From Modicisalibacter ilicicola DSM 19980 (GTDB lineage Bacteria; Pseudomonadota; Gammaproteobacteria; Pseudomonadales; Halomonadaceae), in NCBI RefSeq assembly GCF_900128925.1, contig NZ_FQUJ01000004.1, forward strand, positions 1-64,000: a DNA stretch of 64,000 nt, written 5' to 3'. The translations under genes and the position numbers were made by a program. The notes under the pieces were generated by a model, which saw nothing but the letters and a program-made list of their open reading frames with translations, had not been told where the DNA came from and made no database searches. This document shows positions 51,313 through 59,687 of this stretch, in pieces; positions within the stretch are counted from its first letter, which is position 1, and each line of letters opens with the position of its first letter.

Positions 51313-51731
51313 TACGGCAACTCCTAGATATTCTGATTCATTTTGAGCGCTCAATCTCATCGTCGGGAAGGCCTCTGCCTGTCGTCGAAGCGCCCTCGCC
51401 GGGACAGCGGCCCTCCCAAAAAACTAGAAAACTAATCTAAAAACAGTTAAATCTTCCTAGATAAAAAAGACTACGAGCCTGTTTTTATTGGACAGTCGTT
51501 GTGCACCGGCCGGAAGAAAATCAATGGTAAAAAACCAAGCCATTGATTTTAATGATTAATCTTATGGCTGGACTAAAAAGCCTCGCCAGCCTGCGAGAAA
51601 AGTTATATATACATTTTTGTAACGCAACTTTACAATACTAGGAAAAAAGGCAACCCTGTCTCAAACCTCTTGATGGGGCGCAGAGGCAACATAACGCCCT
51701 AAGCGCAGGGCCATACTTCTGGAGCAGCACC
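51313..51731. promoter_or_regulatory. AT-rich csgD upstream region
   Basis: A 419-bp noncoding region that is strikingly AT-rich from about 51420 to 51660, as is usual for csgD promoters that integrate many regulators (H-NS, IHF, OmpR in E. coli). It contains the inverted repeat at 51517-51550. A possible -10 (TACAAT near 51630) is present without a clear -35. I see no gene in it. Confidence 0.6.
51517..51550. promoter_or_regulatory. Perfect inverted repeat upstream of csgD
   Basis: AAAATCAATGG and its exact complement CCATTGATTTT, separated by 12 bases. It is located 182 bases before csgD and is a candidate operator. Confidence 0.55.
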
Positions 51732-52403
51732 ATGAACCATGGGAACTCGTTGATTCTTCTCGTTACTGACTGTAATCCCCAGTCTCAGCTCTTCATGGAT
51801 TACATCGCTGAGCAGCTGGACTGTCAGATTACCGCCGTCGGCCCTCACGATGCCACGGACAACCTCGAAAGCGAAAAGACCCTCGTCCTGCTCGACGCGG
51901 ACCATGTCGACGAAAGCAGCATGCAGCAATGGCATGGCCGCGCATCGGAGCGCCCGGCGATGATTCTGGCGGCCTTCAATCTGCGCGACGAGGATCACGC
52001 CGCCGATGTGCTTGCCTCCCTGCACCTGCAGGGCGTGTTCTATCGTCGGGACAGCCTGCAGCTGATCTGCAAGGGGATCGGTGCGCTCCTGGAGGGCGAT
52101 CTGTGGATGTCTCGTTCACTGATGACGCGCCTGATCGAATTCTATCGCCGCCAGCAGCTCAATGCCTACCGTCCGGTGTGCGGCCTGACCCATCGCGAGC
52201 TGGAAATCATCGGCCTGCTCGGTTCGGGCGCGTCCAATACCGAGATCGCCGACAAGCTGTTCGTCAGCGAGCACACGGTGAAGTCGCACCTCTACAACAT
52301 CTTCCGCAAGATCAAGGTGCACAACCGCATCCAGGCCATGAACTGGGCGCGCCAGAATCTGGGGGCGCCACCGCCCAGCCACCAGAAGGCCCAGCGACGT
52401 TGA
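51732..52403 (+). CDS. csgD: Curli master regulator CsgD (LuxR family)
   Basis: Transcription activator of curli genes. The 223-residue protein has an atypical receiver-like N-terminal domain and a C-terminal LuxR helix-turn-helix (from ~150: LTHRELEIIGLLGSGASNTE, VSEHTVKSHLYNIFRKI). GGAG precedes the ATG. It is the first gene of csgD-E-F-G. In E. coli the structural genes are divergent; here they are downstream in the same direction. Confidence 0.93.
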   Translation: MNHGNSLILLVTDCNPQSQLFMDYIAEQLDCQITAVGPHDATDNLESEKTLVLLDADHVDESSMQQWHGRASERPAMILAAFNLRDEDHAADVLASLHLQGVFYRRDSLQLICKGIGALLEGDLWMSRSLMTRLIEFYRRQQLNAYRPVCGLTHRELEIIGLLGSGASNTEIADKLFVSEHTVKSHLYNIFRKIKVHNRIQAMNWARQNLGAPPPSHQKAQRR

Positions 52404-52413
52404 GGTACCTGAC

Positions 52414-52923
52414 GTGCTAGCGAAGCCGATTGCATGGGTTGTCTTGCTGTTTGCGCTGCCCCTGGCCCAGACCCAGGCCGAGGCGCCTTCCGGCGAGGCC
52501 TCGCCGCCGGCCGAGGCCGGGGTGCCGGCGACCGCCGACGATCGGCCCGAAGGGGAAGACGGGCCTTCCAGCGAGGCCCTGGCCCCGGCACCGGAACCGG
52601 CCCTGACCGGCCTGCTGGTGGATCGCACCATCACCATGATCGGCAAGACATTCTTCCAGAAGTTCAGCCAATTGCGGCTGGACAGCGCGATTCTCAGCAA
52701 CGCCAGCCTGGCGATACACGAACGCCCATCGGCGCGCTGGGGAAGCATCGTGTGGGTATCCGAGGGCACGCGCATCCTCTACGAAGCCACGCTGCCGCCC
52801 CGCTTGAGCGAGGTGGACCAATATGCCGAGGCCGCCGTGGGCCAGGTGGAACAGCTGATACTGCGACGCAAGGTGACAGAAGCCCTGCAGGATAACCACG
52901 ACCTGGCCGACGACGAATTCTGA
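52414..52923 (+). CDS. csgE: Curli assembly chaperone CsgE with extended N-terminus
   Basis: Periplasmic adaptor that caps CsgG and delivers CsgA. The conserved domain starts at about residue 65 (GLLVDRTITMIGKTFFQKFS) and ends LQDNHDLADDEF. The protein is 169 residues against about 129 in E. coli: after the signal peptide (1-22) there is a ~40-residue Pro/Ala/Glu-rich low-complexity segment not present in E. coli CsgE. The start is a GTG at 52414 with GAGG nearby. Confidence 0.92.
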   Translation: MLAKPIAWVVLLFALPLAQTQAEAPSGEASPPAEAGVPATADDRPEGEDGPSSEALAPAPEPALTGLLVDRTITMIGKTFFQKFSQLRLDSAILSNASLAIHERPSARWGSIVWVSEGTRILYEATLPPRLSEVDQYAEAAVGQVEQLILRRKVTEALQDNHDLADDEF

Positions 52924-52958
52924 CGCGTCACCAGCACCGCTTGACACAGGAGATACGC

Positions 52959-53369
52959 ATGACACTCCGATATCTACTTCTCCCCCTGGCACTTATCGCC
53001 GCTGGCGCCCAGGCCGGCGAGCTGATCTATCAGCCGATCAACCCCTCCTTCGGCGGCGACCCGCTGGTGGGCAACTACCTGCTCAACAAGGCCCAGGCCC
53101 AGGACGACAACGAGGACCCCGACGCCCGGGACTTCGGGGATTTTTCCCCCAACCAGTTCCGCATAGAAGACCAGGTCTATGAAAGTCTCGACGACGCCAT
53201 CGAAGCCGCCAAGAACGGCGAGACAGGCAGCTTCAGCACCATCGACAGCCCCGACCTGCGCTTCCAGGTCGAGAGCCTGGGCAGCGGGGGGTACCGGCTG
53301 ATCATCACGGACCGGGTCACCGGCGAAGTGACCAGCATCAATGTCGGTGCTGCCAGCAACAATTTCTGA
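52959..53369 (+). CDS. csgF: Curli assembly protein CsgF
   Basis: Secreted factor that binds CsgG at the cell surface and anchors the nucleator CsgB. After the signal peptide (residues 1-19) the mature N-terminus GELIYQPINPSFGGDPLVGN is the hallmark CsgG-binding segment; LLNKAQAQ follows. The 136-residue length is normal (E. coli 138). AGGAGA lies six bases before the ATG at 52959. Confidence 0.96.
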   Translation: MTLRYLLLPLALIAAGAQAGELIYQPINPSFGGDPLVGNYLLNKAQAQDDNEDPDARDFGDFSPNQFRIEDQVYESLDDAIEAAKNGETGSFSTIDSPDLRFQVESLGSGGYRLIITDRVTGEVTSINVGAASNNF

Positions 53370-53384
53370 CCAGGGGAAGCCACA

Positions 53385-54221
53385 ATGAAATTCTTGAAAA
53401 TCGCACTGGCGCTCTCCCTGCTGGCGTTGGGCGGCTGCACCAGCATGGTCAATCACGCCGAAGGGCTCGAGAGCGCCCCGGCCACGCTGATGCCGCGCTC
53501 GGGCACCTACAGCGACCTGATCAGCCTGCCGCGGCCGAGTGCCAAGATCTATGCCGCCGTCTACGACTTCCGCGACCAGACCGGCCAGTACAAGCCGCAG
53601 CCGGCGAGCACCTTCTCCACCGCCGTCACCCAGGGGGGCGCCGCCATGCTCAGCGCCGCCCTGGCGGATTCGGGCTGGTTCATCCCCCTGGAACGGGTCG
53701 GGCTGCAGAACCTGCTGACCGAACGCAAGATCATTCGCGCCAACCTGGAACGCCTGGGTCGGCCCGAGGCCCTGGAAACCCTCAATGCGGCTCGGGTCCT
53801 GCTCGAGGGTGGCATCATCGCCTACGAGTCGAACATTCGCACCGGCGGGGCGGGGGCGGAGTACTTCGGCATCGGCGCCTCGGGCAAGTATCAGGTCGAT
53901 CAGGTCACCGTGAATCTGCGGGCGGTGGATATCGCCACCGGCGAGGTGCTGAGCAATGTCACCACCAGCAAGACCGTGTTCTCCCACGAGCTGCGGGCCG
54001 GGGTCTACCGGTTCATCGACTTCAAGCGGTTGCTGGAGGGCGAGATCGGCTACACGAACAACGAGCCCGTCCAGCTGGCGGTGATGTCCGCCATCGAGTC
54101 CTCGGTCATCCATCTGATCGCCCGGGGGGTCCGCGACCAGCTGTGGTCCCTCGAGGATCCCTCCCAGGTGCAGAACCCGATACTCAGTGCCTATCTCGAG
54201 GCGCCCACCCCGATGCTCTAG
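53385..54221 (+). CDS. csgG: Curli secretion channel lipoprotein CsgG
   Basis: Nonameric outer-membrane pore for curlins. The 278-residue precursor has a lipobox (LALGGC, Cys18), then YDLISLPRP-like (here YSDLISLPRPSAKIYAAVYDFRDQTGQYK), WFIPLERVGLQNLLTERKII and LLEGGIIAYESNIRTGG, all CsgG signatures. An intrinsic terminator follows at 54262. Confidence 0.98.
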   Translation: MKFLKIALALSLLALGGCTSMVNHAEGLESAPATLMPRSGTYSDLISLPRPSAKIYAAVYDFRDQTGQYKPQPASTFSTAVTQGGAAMLSAALADSGWFIPLERVGLQNLLTERKIIRANLERLGRPEALETLNAARVLLEGGIIAYESNIRTGGAGAEYFGIGASGKYQVDQVTVNLRAVDIATGEVLSNVTTSKTVFSHELRAGVYRFIDFKRLLEGEIGYTNNEPVQLAVMSAIESSVIHLIARGVRDQLWSLEDPSQVQNPILSAYLEAPTPML

Positions 54222-54261
54222 GCGCTCATCGACACCGCGTCGACGCCACTCTTGCCTGTTC

Positions 54262-54286
54262 AGGCGCCTCCCGGGGCGCCTTTTTC
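54262..54286 (+). terminator. Intrinsic terminator of csgDEFG
   Basis: AGGCGCC / GGCGCCT stem with a six-base loop followed by TTTTTC. Confidence 0.85.
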
Positions 54287-54760
54287 TTGTCTGGCAGGTA
54301 GCCGCCGCGGTTTCAGCGAAGCCTGAAACAGCCCTCGCTGATGAAACAAGGCATCCATGATCCGATTGTTTTTTTAATACCTTGAGCGATATGAATAAGC
54401 ATTCTAGTGGTAAATGTAAACAACTTTAACTTCCTATTGCCGGGTTTTCTTTTTGTGTAAAAACTGTAACCAATAAAAACATCCAGTTTCATGAAAAATG
54501 ATTCATGCCGTCTTCAGGGTGACCGGAATTCGGTCATGAACAGGCAGGGAAGCCACTACTGGAGGAGAGAGGGATCACGAGAAGAAGGATCGTTCGGTTA
54601 TTACATGACCAATCTTTTTCATTGTCCGATCAATGACAGACAAGCGGTACTTTAACGTCAAACGTAATCATTCAGACGTGATTGAAGGATCACACGCTTA
54701 TTTCGCATGAGCGAGCCCATCACGCTCGAATGCCGAGCAAACTCCAAAAGGACGGGAACC
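54287..54760. promoter_or_regulatory. AT-rich control region of the first curlin gene
   Basis: A 474-bp noncoding stretch, AT-rich from 54360 to 54510. Two palindromes stand out as possible operators: CATGAA-six bases-TTCATG (54490-54507) and TGACCG-GAATT-CGGTCA (54520-54536). I cannot assign a -10/-35 pair with confidence. Confidence 0.5.
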
Positions 54761-55831
54761 ATGAAATTCAAGTTAGCCATACTGGCAGCCTCCGTAGCAC
54801 TCTCCGCCAACGCCATTGCCGCGGACAACGAAGCCACCGTCGATCAGGGCGGTACCAATAACGTGCTCAATGCCCATCAGCTCGGGCTGGGCAACACCGC
54901 CAACCTGCAGCAGTCCGGCTGGAACAGCACCACGGAACTCCTGCAGAAGGGGCAGTACAACGATGCCGACGTCGACCAGAGCGGCATGGACGAATCGGCG
55001 GATATCTACCAGACCGGCTACAAGAACGAATCCAGCACCACTCAGGAGGGTTACGGCAACGACCTCGTGAGCGTGCAGAAGGGCCAGCGCAACGAGTCCG
55101 ACGTCACCCAGAGCGGCATGAACGGCAAGGTGGACATCTATCAGGGCGGCTACAGGAACGAATCCGAGGTCGAGCAGGGCGGGCGCGACAACAGCGTCGT
55201 CTCGGTGCAGAAGGGCCAGTACAACGACTCCGAGGTCTCGCAGAGCGGTCACCGCAACCTGGCCGACATCTACCAGGCCGGTTACGACAACGAATCTCGC
55301 GTGATGCAGGGCGATGGCTATGGCAACAACGCCACCGTCGTGCAGAAGGGCCAGTACAACAGCTCCGAGATCAACCAGGAAGGCATCAAGGCCTCCGCCG
55401 ATGTCTACCAGGCCGGCTACGCCAACGAGTCCAGCATCACCCAGGGCAGCTACAAGAACGTGGCAGACATCGTGCAGAAGGGTGAGTTCAACACTTCCGA
55501 GGTCGTCCAGACCGCCAAGGAGAACATGGCCGACGTCTACCAGGCCGGCTACGACAACTATTCATCCATCGAGCAGACCCGCTGGAGAAATTCCGCCAAG
55601 GTGGTGCAGAAGGGCACCGAAAACAGCGCCGAGATCCTGCAGGAGGGCATCAACGATGTCGCCAGCATCTACCAGCAGGGCTACGACAACTATGCCGCCA
55701 TCAACCAGGATACCGTCGGCCTCGGCACACTGGCGCGCAACTACGCGGAAATCGTTCAGAGCGGCTACGGCAACAGTGCCACCATCAACCAGTCCGGTGG
55801 CTACAACAACGCCTATGTCTATCAGAACTGA
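54761..55831 (+). CDS. csgA: Large curlin-repeat protein 1 (CsgA-like)
   Basis: Secreted amyloid subunit. After a signal peptide (MKFKLAILAASVALSANAIA, cleavage about residue 21) nearly the whole 356-residue chain is built of curlin repeats of the Q-x-G-x-x-N type. They pair into ~44-residue superrepeats seen six times, each with an ADIYQ.GY.NES strand and, in most, a VQKGQYN strand. E. coli CsgA has five ~22-residue repeats in 151 residues, so this is more than twice as long. It has its own control region and terminator. A paralogue is at 56639. Whether it is the major subunit is not known. Confidence 0.92.
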   Translation: MKFKLAILAASVALSANAIAADNEATVDQGGTNNVLNAHQLGLGNTANLQQSGWNSTTELLQKGQYNDADVDQSGMDESADIYQTGYKNESSTTQEGYGNDLVSVQKGQRNESDVTQSGMNGKVDIYQGGYRNESEVEQGGRDNSVVSVQKGQYNDSEVSQSGHRNLADIYQAGYDNESRVMQGDGYGNNATVVQKGQYNSSEINQEGIKASADVYQAGYANESSITQGSYKNVADIVQKGEFNTSEVVQTAKENMADVYQAGYDNYSSIEQTRWRNSAKVVQKGTENSAEILQEGINDVASIYQQGYDNYAAINQDTVGLGTLARNYAEIVQSGYGNSATINQSGGYNNAYVYQN

Positions 55832-55872
55832 GAAGGCAGAGGCGCTCTCGGCCTGAGGTAGCGACACGATCT

Positions 55873-55898
55873 GGCCCCACCCCTCGGTGGGGCCTTTT
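55873..55898 (+). terminator. Intrinsic terminator of curlin gene 1
   Basis: GGCCCCACC / GGTGGGGCC perfect 9-bp stem with a four-base loop, followed by TTTT. Confidence 0.88.
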
Positions 55899-56084
55899 CG
55901 TCGAGGCAGACAACGCCCCTGCGCCACATCGGATCAGAAAAATAGTTAAAAGTATTAAATTTTATTTAGCACATGGATTTGTAACAAGACCAGTTTAACC
56001 AACCTTTAATTCATCCTAACTTCCGATGGCTGCCGCAGCTTTATGTATCAGACTGTAACCATTGGATACCGAAGAGTGTACACC
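55899..56084. promoter_or_regulatory. Promoter region of csgB-csgA2
   Basis: About 185 bp, AT-rich (GTTAAAAGTATTAAATTT near 55945), between the terminator and csgB. It presumably holds the promoter for csgB and the second curlin. No specific box can be assigned. Confidence 0.4.
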
Positions 56085-56537
56085 ATGAAACCGAAAGTCA
56101 TTCTTCTGTTCGTCGGCTCCTGTCTGCTATCGCCTCTGGCCCTGGCGGAAGATCTGGCCATCGGCTCGGAACTGGCAGCGGGATACTACGCCAATCATGC
56201 CGGCAGCAATACCCTGCGTGCCGCTCAGATCGGTACCCACAACGATGCCGAGCTCGTGCAGCTGGGCCAGCGGAATACGGCCAGCGTGTACCAGCAAGGG
56301 TCGGGAAATGACGCAGCCATCCTGCAGGTCGGCGGCTACCACAGCGCGGACATTGCCCAGGCGGGGCTCGGCCACGATGCCCAGATCGTCCAGCGCGGCC
56401 ACGGCAAGCAGGCCAGCATCGATCAACGAGGCAGTTACGCAAGCGCCGACATCCAGCAACTGGGTTCCAGCACTACACCGGTACACGTCACGCAGCTTTC
56501 CCGGGGGGGAACGAAAGTACAGGTGATTCAGCGCTGA
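56085..56537 (+). CDS. csgB: Curli nucleator, CsgB-like
   Basis: A 150-residue curlin-repeat protein, the same length as E. coli CsgB (151). The signal peptide ends near LALA (residue ~21). A non-repeat N-terminal stretch (GSELAAGYYANHAG) precedes repeats such as AELVQLGQRNTASVYQQGSGN. The C-terminus VTQLSRGGTKVQVIQR parallels the charged end of CsgB, which anchors the fibre via CsgF. The start is taken at 56085 (MKPKVILLFVG). Confidence 0.88.
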   Translation: MKPKVILLFVGSCLLSPLALAEDLAIGSELAAGYYANHAGSNTLRAAQIGTHNDAELVQLGQRNTASVYQQGSGNDAAILQVGGYHSADIAQAGLGHDAQIVQRGHGKQASIDQRGSYASADIQQLGSSTTPVHVTQLSRGGTKVQVIQR

Positions 56538-56638
56538 CAGCCGTTGGGATAAGGGTGTCAGCCCATGGCAGGACAATAACGACGCTGAAAAAGCGCAGAG
56601 CAAGTAAACGCAAAAACGCGAACAGAAGGGAACCAACC

Positions 56639-57715
56639 ATGAAATTCAAAGTAGCGCTACTCGCAGCCGCCGTTGCATTCTCCGCCCAGGCCGTCGCTGG
56701 CGAAAACGAGGCACGGATCAACCAGAGCGGTCTCGGCAACACCGCCGACGCCTTCCAGACCGGCACCGGCAACGAACTGACAGCCCAGCAGTCGCACCTG
56801 CTCAACGATGCCAAGTCCGTCCAGAAAGGCCAGTACAACAAGGCCAAGGTGATGCAAAGCGGTATCCATGCCTCGGCGGACATCTACCAGGCCGGGTACA
56901 AGAATGAATCCCGCATGGACCAGAGCGGCTTCGACGATCGGGCCAAGTCCGTACAGAAGGGCCAGTACAACACGTCCGACATCGAGCAGGACGGCATGCT
57001 GGATGATGGTGTCAGGGCAGACGTCTACCAGGCCGGCTATGCCAACACCTCGCGCATCGAGCAGTCCGGTAGCGGCAACGACGCCGTCTCGGTGCAGAAG
57101 GGCCAGTACAACGAGTCCGACGTGACCCAGAGCGGCTATCGCAACACCGCGGACATCTACCAGGCCGGCTACGCCAACCTGTCCAAGGTGAAGCAGGGCG
57201 GCGGCTATGGCAACGACGTGGTTTCCGTGCAGAAGGGTCAGTACAACGAGTCCCGGGTCACCCAGAGCGGCATCAAGGCCTCCGCCGATGTCTACCAGGC
57301 CGGCTATGCCAACAAGTCACGCATCGAGCAGGCGAGCTACAAGAACAACGCCGACATCGTGCAGAAGGGTGAGTTCAACGAGTCCCGGCTCTCTCAGACC
57401 GGCAAGATGAACATGGCCGATATCTACCAGGCCGGCCACGGCAACGATTCGCTCATCGAGCAGTATCGCGAGAACAGCGCCACGGTCGTCCAGAAGGGGA
57501 CCTACAACGAGTCCGACATCCTCCAGGATGGCCTGCACGATGTCGCCGATGTCTTCCAGGCCGGCTATGGCAACGAGGCCCGCATCGCCCAGAGCGCCAG
57601 CGGCCTGGGCAGTCTGATGACAAATACCGCCAGCATTGCCCAACATGGCTACAACAACAACGCCAGCATCCATCAGTCTGGCGGCGCCAACGGTGCTACC
57701 GTCTATCAATACTGA
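56639..57715 (+). CDS. csgA: Large curlin-repeat protein 2 (CsgA-like)
   Basis: Paralogue of the protein at 54761, 358 residues, with near-identical signal peptide (MKFKVALLAAAVAFSAQAVA) and the same ~44-residue superrepeats: ADIYQAGY.N.S strands (six) alternating with VQKGQYN or VQKGEFN strands. Both end in a Q.G..N.A.VYQ strand. Stretches of coding DNA are nearly identical between the two genes (for example around GIKASADVYQAGYAN), pointing to duplication or gene conversion. It follows csgB by 101 bases and is followed by a strong terminator. No csgC is visible. Confidence 0.92.
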   Translation: MKFKVALLAAAVAFSAQAVAGENEARINQSGLGNTADAFQTGTGNELTAQQSHLLNDAKSVQKGQYNKAKVMQSGIHASADIYQAGYKNESRMDQSGFDDRAKSVQKGQYNTSDIEQDGMLDDGVRADVYQAGYANTSRIEQSGSGNDAVSVQKGQYNESDVTQSGYRNTADIYQAGYANLSKVKQGGGYGNDVVSVQKGQYNESRVTQSGIKASADVYQAGYANKSRIEQASYKNNADIVQKGEFNESRLSQTGKMNMADIYQAGHGNDSLIEQYRENSATVVQKGTYNESDILQDGLHDVADVFQAGYGNEARIAQSASGLGSLMTNTASIAQHGYNNNASIHQSGGANGATVYQY

Positions 57716-57744
57716 TACGCGCGAGGCACCTGCCTTGGAAATCG

Positions 57745-57769
57745 AACCCCGCTCCGGCGGGGTTTTTTT
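57745..57769 (+). terminator. Intrinsic terminator of csgB-csgA2
   Basis: ACCCCGC / GCGGGGT stem with a TCCG loop followed by seven T. Confidence 0.92.
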
Positions 57770-58161
57770 CTTGGATGGCAGGGCGCCACCGGAAAGGTAA
57801 CGAAACACAAGGAGGAAGACGTTGTTTCATGCCCTGCGCGGGCTCTGGTCGATAGGCACTTATTCTATAAGGGAAAAATAAACTTAATATAGGTTATGAT
57901 TTGTTTATTCCCAAAGCATCTAAGTATCTTGGCTACTGTTGCTTTACATACATGAAAAAAAGAACAACTTTTAATATGTCGATGCGAGCTAGAGAGATGT
58001 CGACCCGATGTCACGATCGCTTTCCTCGGCATGAAGCGACTCGTGCAATACCCATTAGCAACCATGAAGAGATCCTGCCGTCAGGCTAAACGGGTTTTTT
58101 TTCGTCTAAAATCCGAGTTCAAGAATAAACAAATATAACTATCAACCTCGGTAAAAAAGCA
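57770..58161. other. AT-rich spacer between curli locus and regulator gene
   Basis: About 390 bp, strongly AT-rich from 57850 to 57990. Short reading frames exist on both strands (for example 57901-58089, 62 codons) but none has an RBS or recognisable protein character. A weak hairpin followed by eight T ends near 58102. It probably holds the promoter for the downstream regulator; I cannot place it. Confidence 0.4.
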
Positions 58162-59553
58162 ATGGACATGTCAAAGGATGTGTTGATCGTCGGAAAGCCG
58201 CCGCCAGGCTCGTGCCAGCTGTCCCAGGCCATGAGGGCCTACGGCTGGTCGCCACTGCACGCCGATGACCTGGAACAGGCGGCGGCACTGATAGAGGATC
58301 ATTCCCTGGCCGTGGGTCTGATCTATCTCGTGTCGGGAAACCTTCCCAAGCTGTCCAGCCTTGAAAACACCGTGGTCGACGATACCACGCAATGGATCGC
58401 GCTGGTCGATCAGGAGCCACGAGACGATACTGCTCTGAGTCGTCTCGTCAGCCATCTGTTCTTTGCCTACCATGTCCTGCCCATCGAGAACCGCCAGCTC
58501 GACTGCCTGCTCAACCACGCGCTCACCATGGCTCGCCTGTGCAGAAGGCAGGCGGATGACGCCCTCGTCGAAACCCAGCACCACGACGATGAGATCATTG
58601 GCGCCACGCCGAAGATCCGCGAGCTGTTCCGGATCATCGACAAGGTGGCCAATGTCGATGCCCCGATCTACATCAATGGCGAATCCGGGACCGGCAAGGA
58701 ACTGACCGCGCGCGCCATCCACAAGCGTTCCACGCGCTCGAGGGGGCCTTTCATCGCCGTCAATTGTGGGGCGATCCCGAACAGCCTGATCCAGTCCGAG
58801 CTCTTCGGACACGAGAAGGGGGCATTCACCGGCGCCTGTCAGCGCCGGGCAGGACGCATCGAGGCCGCGGCGGGGGGCACCCTCTTCCTGGACGAAATCG
58901 GCGATCTCCCCTTCGAGATGCAGGTCAACCTGCTGCGCTTTCTCGAGAACAGGAAGGTGCAGCGTATCGGCAGCCTCGATGAAATCGACGTCGACGTCCG
59001 CATCCTCTCCGCCACACACAACGATCTCGAAGAGGCCGTGAGAGTAGGGGATTTCCGCGAGGATCTCTTCCATCGACTCAATGTCATCCAGATCGACATG
59101 CCTCCGCTTCGGGAACGCCAGGAAGACATCGAGCTGCTGGCAAGGCATTACTTCGAGAAGTTCCTGGACAAGACGTCGATGACGGTGAGGGGCTTCAGCA
59201 ATGATGCGCTCATCCTGCTGAGAAAGCATGACTGGCCGGGCAACGTGCGCGAACTCGTCAATCGGATTCGACGCGCCATGATCCTGTGCGAGCATCGTCT
59301 GATCCGTCCCATCGATCTTGGCCTGGAACGACGACGCAATCACCGCCATGCAGTAACCCTGGAACAGGCGCGCCACATCGCCGAGCACGACGTGATCTGT
59401 GCCGCCCTGGCGCGCAACAGGAACAATATCCAGAACGCCGCCAGGGATCTCGATATTTCTCGCGTGACGCTCTATCGCCTGATCGAAAAGCATGCCATTC
59501 GACGTCATTGCCGTCACGACGAGCTGGTTCAATCGATGAAAATCGTTCCCTAG
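58162..59553 (+). CDS. Sigma-54-dependent activator, VpsR-like
   Basis: A 463-residue bacterial enhancer-binding protein. The N-terminal ~130 residues look like a receiver domain that lacks the usual phosphorylatable Asp context (GLIYL in place of a VLLD-type strand). The AAA+ domain has GESGTGKELTARAIH (Walker A), ELFGHEKGAFTGA (sigma-54 contact) and TLFLDEIGDLP (Walker B). A Fis-type helix-turn-helix ends the protein (NAARDLDISRVTLYRLIEKH). VpsR of Vibrio, a c-di-GMP-responsive biofilm activator, is the nearest model. A near-consensus sigma-54 promoter lies 4 kb away before the glycine-rich protein operon, its likely target. Confidence 0.88.
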   Translation: MDMSKDVLIVGKPPPGSCQLSQAMRAYGWSPLHADDLEQAAALIEDHSLAVGLIYLVSGNLPKLSSLENTVVDDTTQWIALVDQEPRDDTALSRLVSHLFFAYHVLPIENRQLDCLLNHALTMARLCRRQADDALVETQHHDDEIIGATPKIRELFRIIDKVANVDAPIYINGESGTGKELTARAIHKRSTRSRGPFIAVNCGAIPNSLIQSELFGHEKGAFTGACQRRAGRIEAAAGGTLFLDEIGDLPFEMQVNLLRFLENRKVQRIGSLDEIDVDVRILSATHNDLEEAVRVGDFREDLFHRLNVIQIDMPPLRERQEDIELLARHYFEKFLDKTSMTVRGFSNDALILLRKHDWPGNVRELVNRIRRAMILCEHRLIRPIDLGLERRRNHRHAVTLEQARHIAEHDVICAALARNRNNIQNAARDLDISRVTLYRLIEKHAIRRHCRHDELVQSMKIVP

Positions 59554-59687
59554 ATGCTGGTTCGGTTTGCCAAGAAAGGAAACTACAGGAAGAGCACTTC
59601 GAAACACGACTCGACACTCGGAAGTACGCTGGAATCGGTTGACCACCGCGACACTCGACAGGCCTGGAATGCAAGAGGATCGGGATC

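Noticed and set aside
51485-51505. Possible sigma-54 promoter upstream of csgD (TTGGACAGTCGTTGTGC)
   Set aside because: The GG-to-GC spacing is one base too long, which sigma-54 does not tolerate.
57901-58089. 62-codon frame between curli and the activator
   Set aside because: No RBS, no recognisable protein character, and an overlapping frame on the other strand; probably noncoding AT-rich spacer.
59556-59575. Possible sigma-54 promoter upstream of the barrel gene (CTGGTTCGGTTTGCC)
   Set aside because: Spacing is two bases too short and the -24 element lacks CAC.
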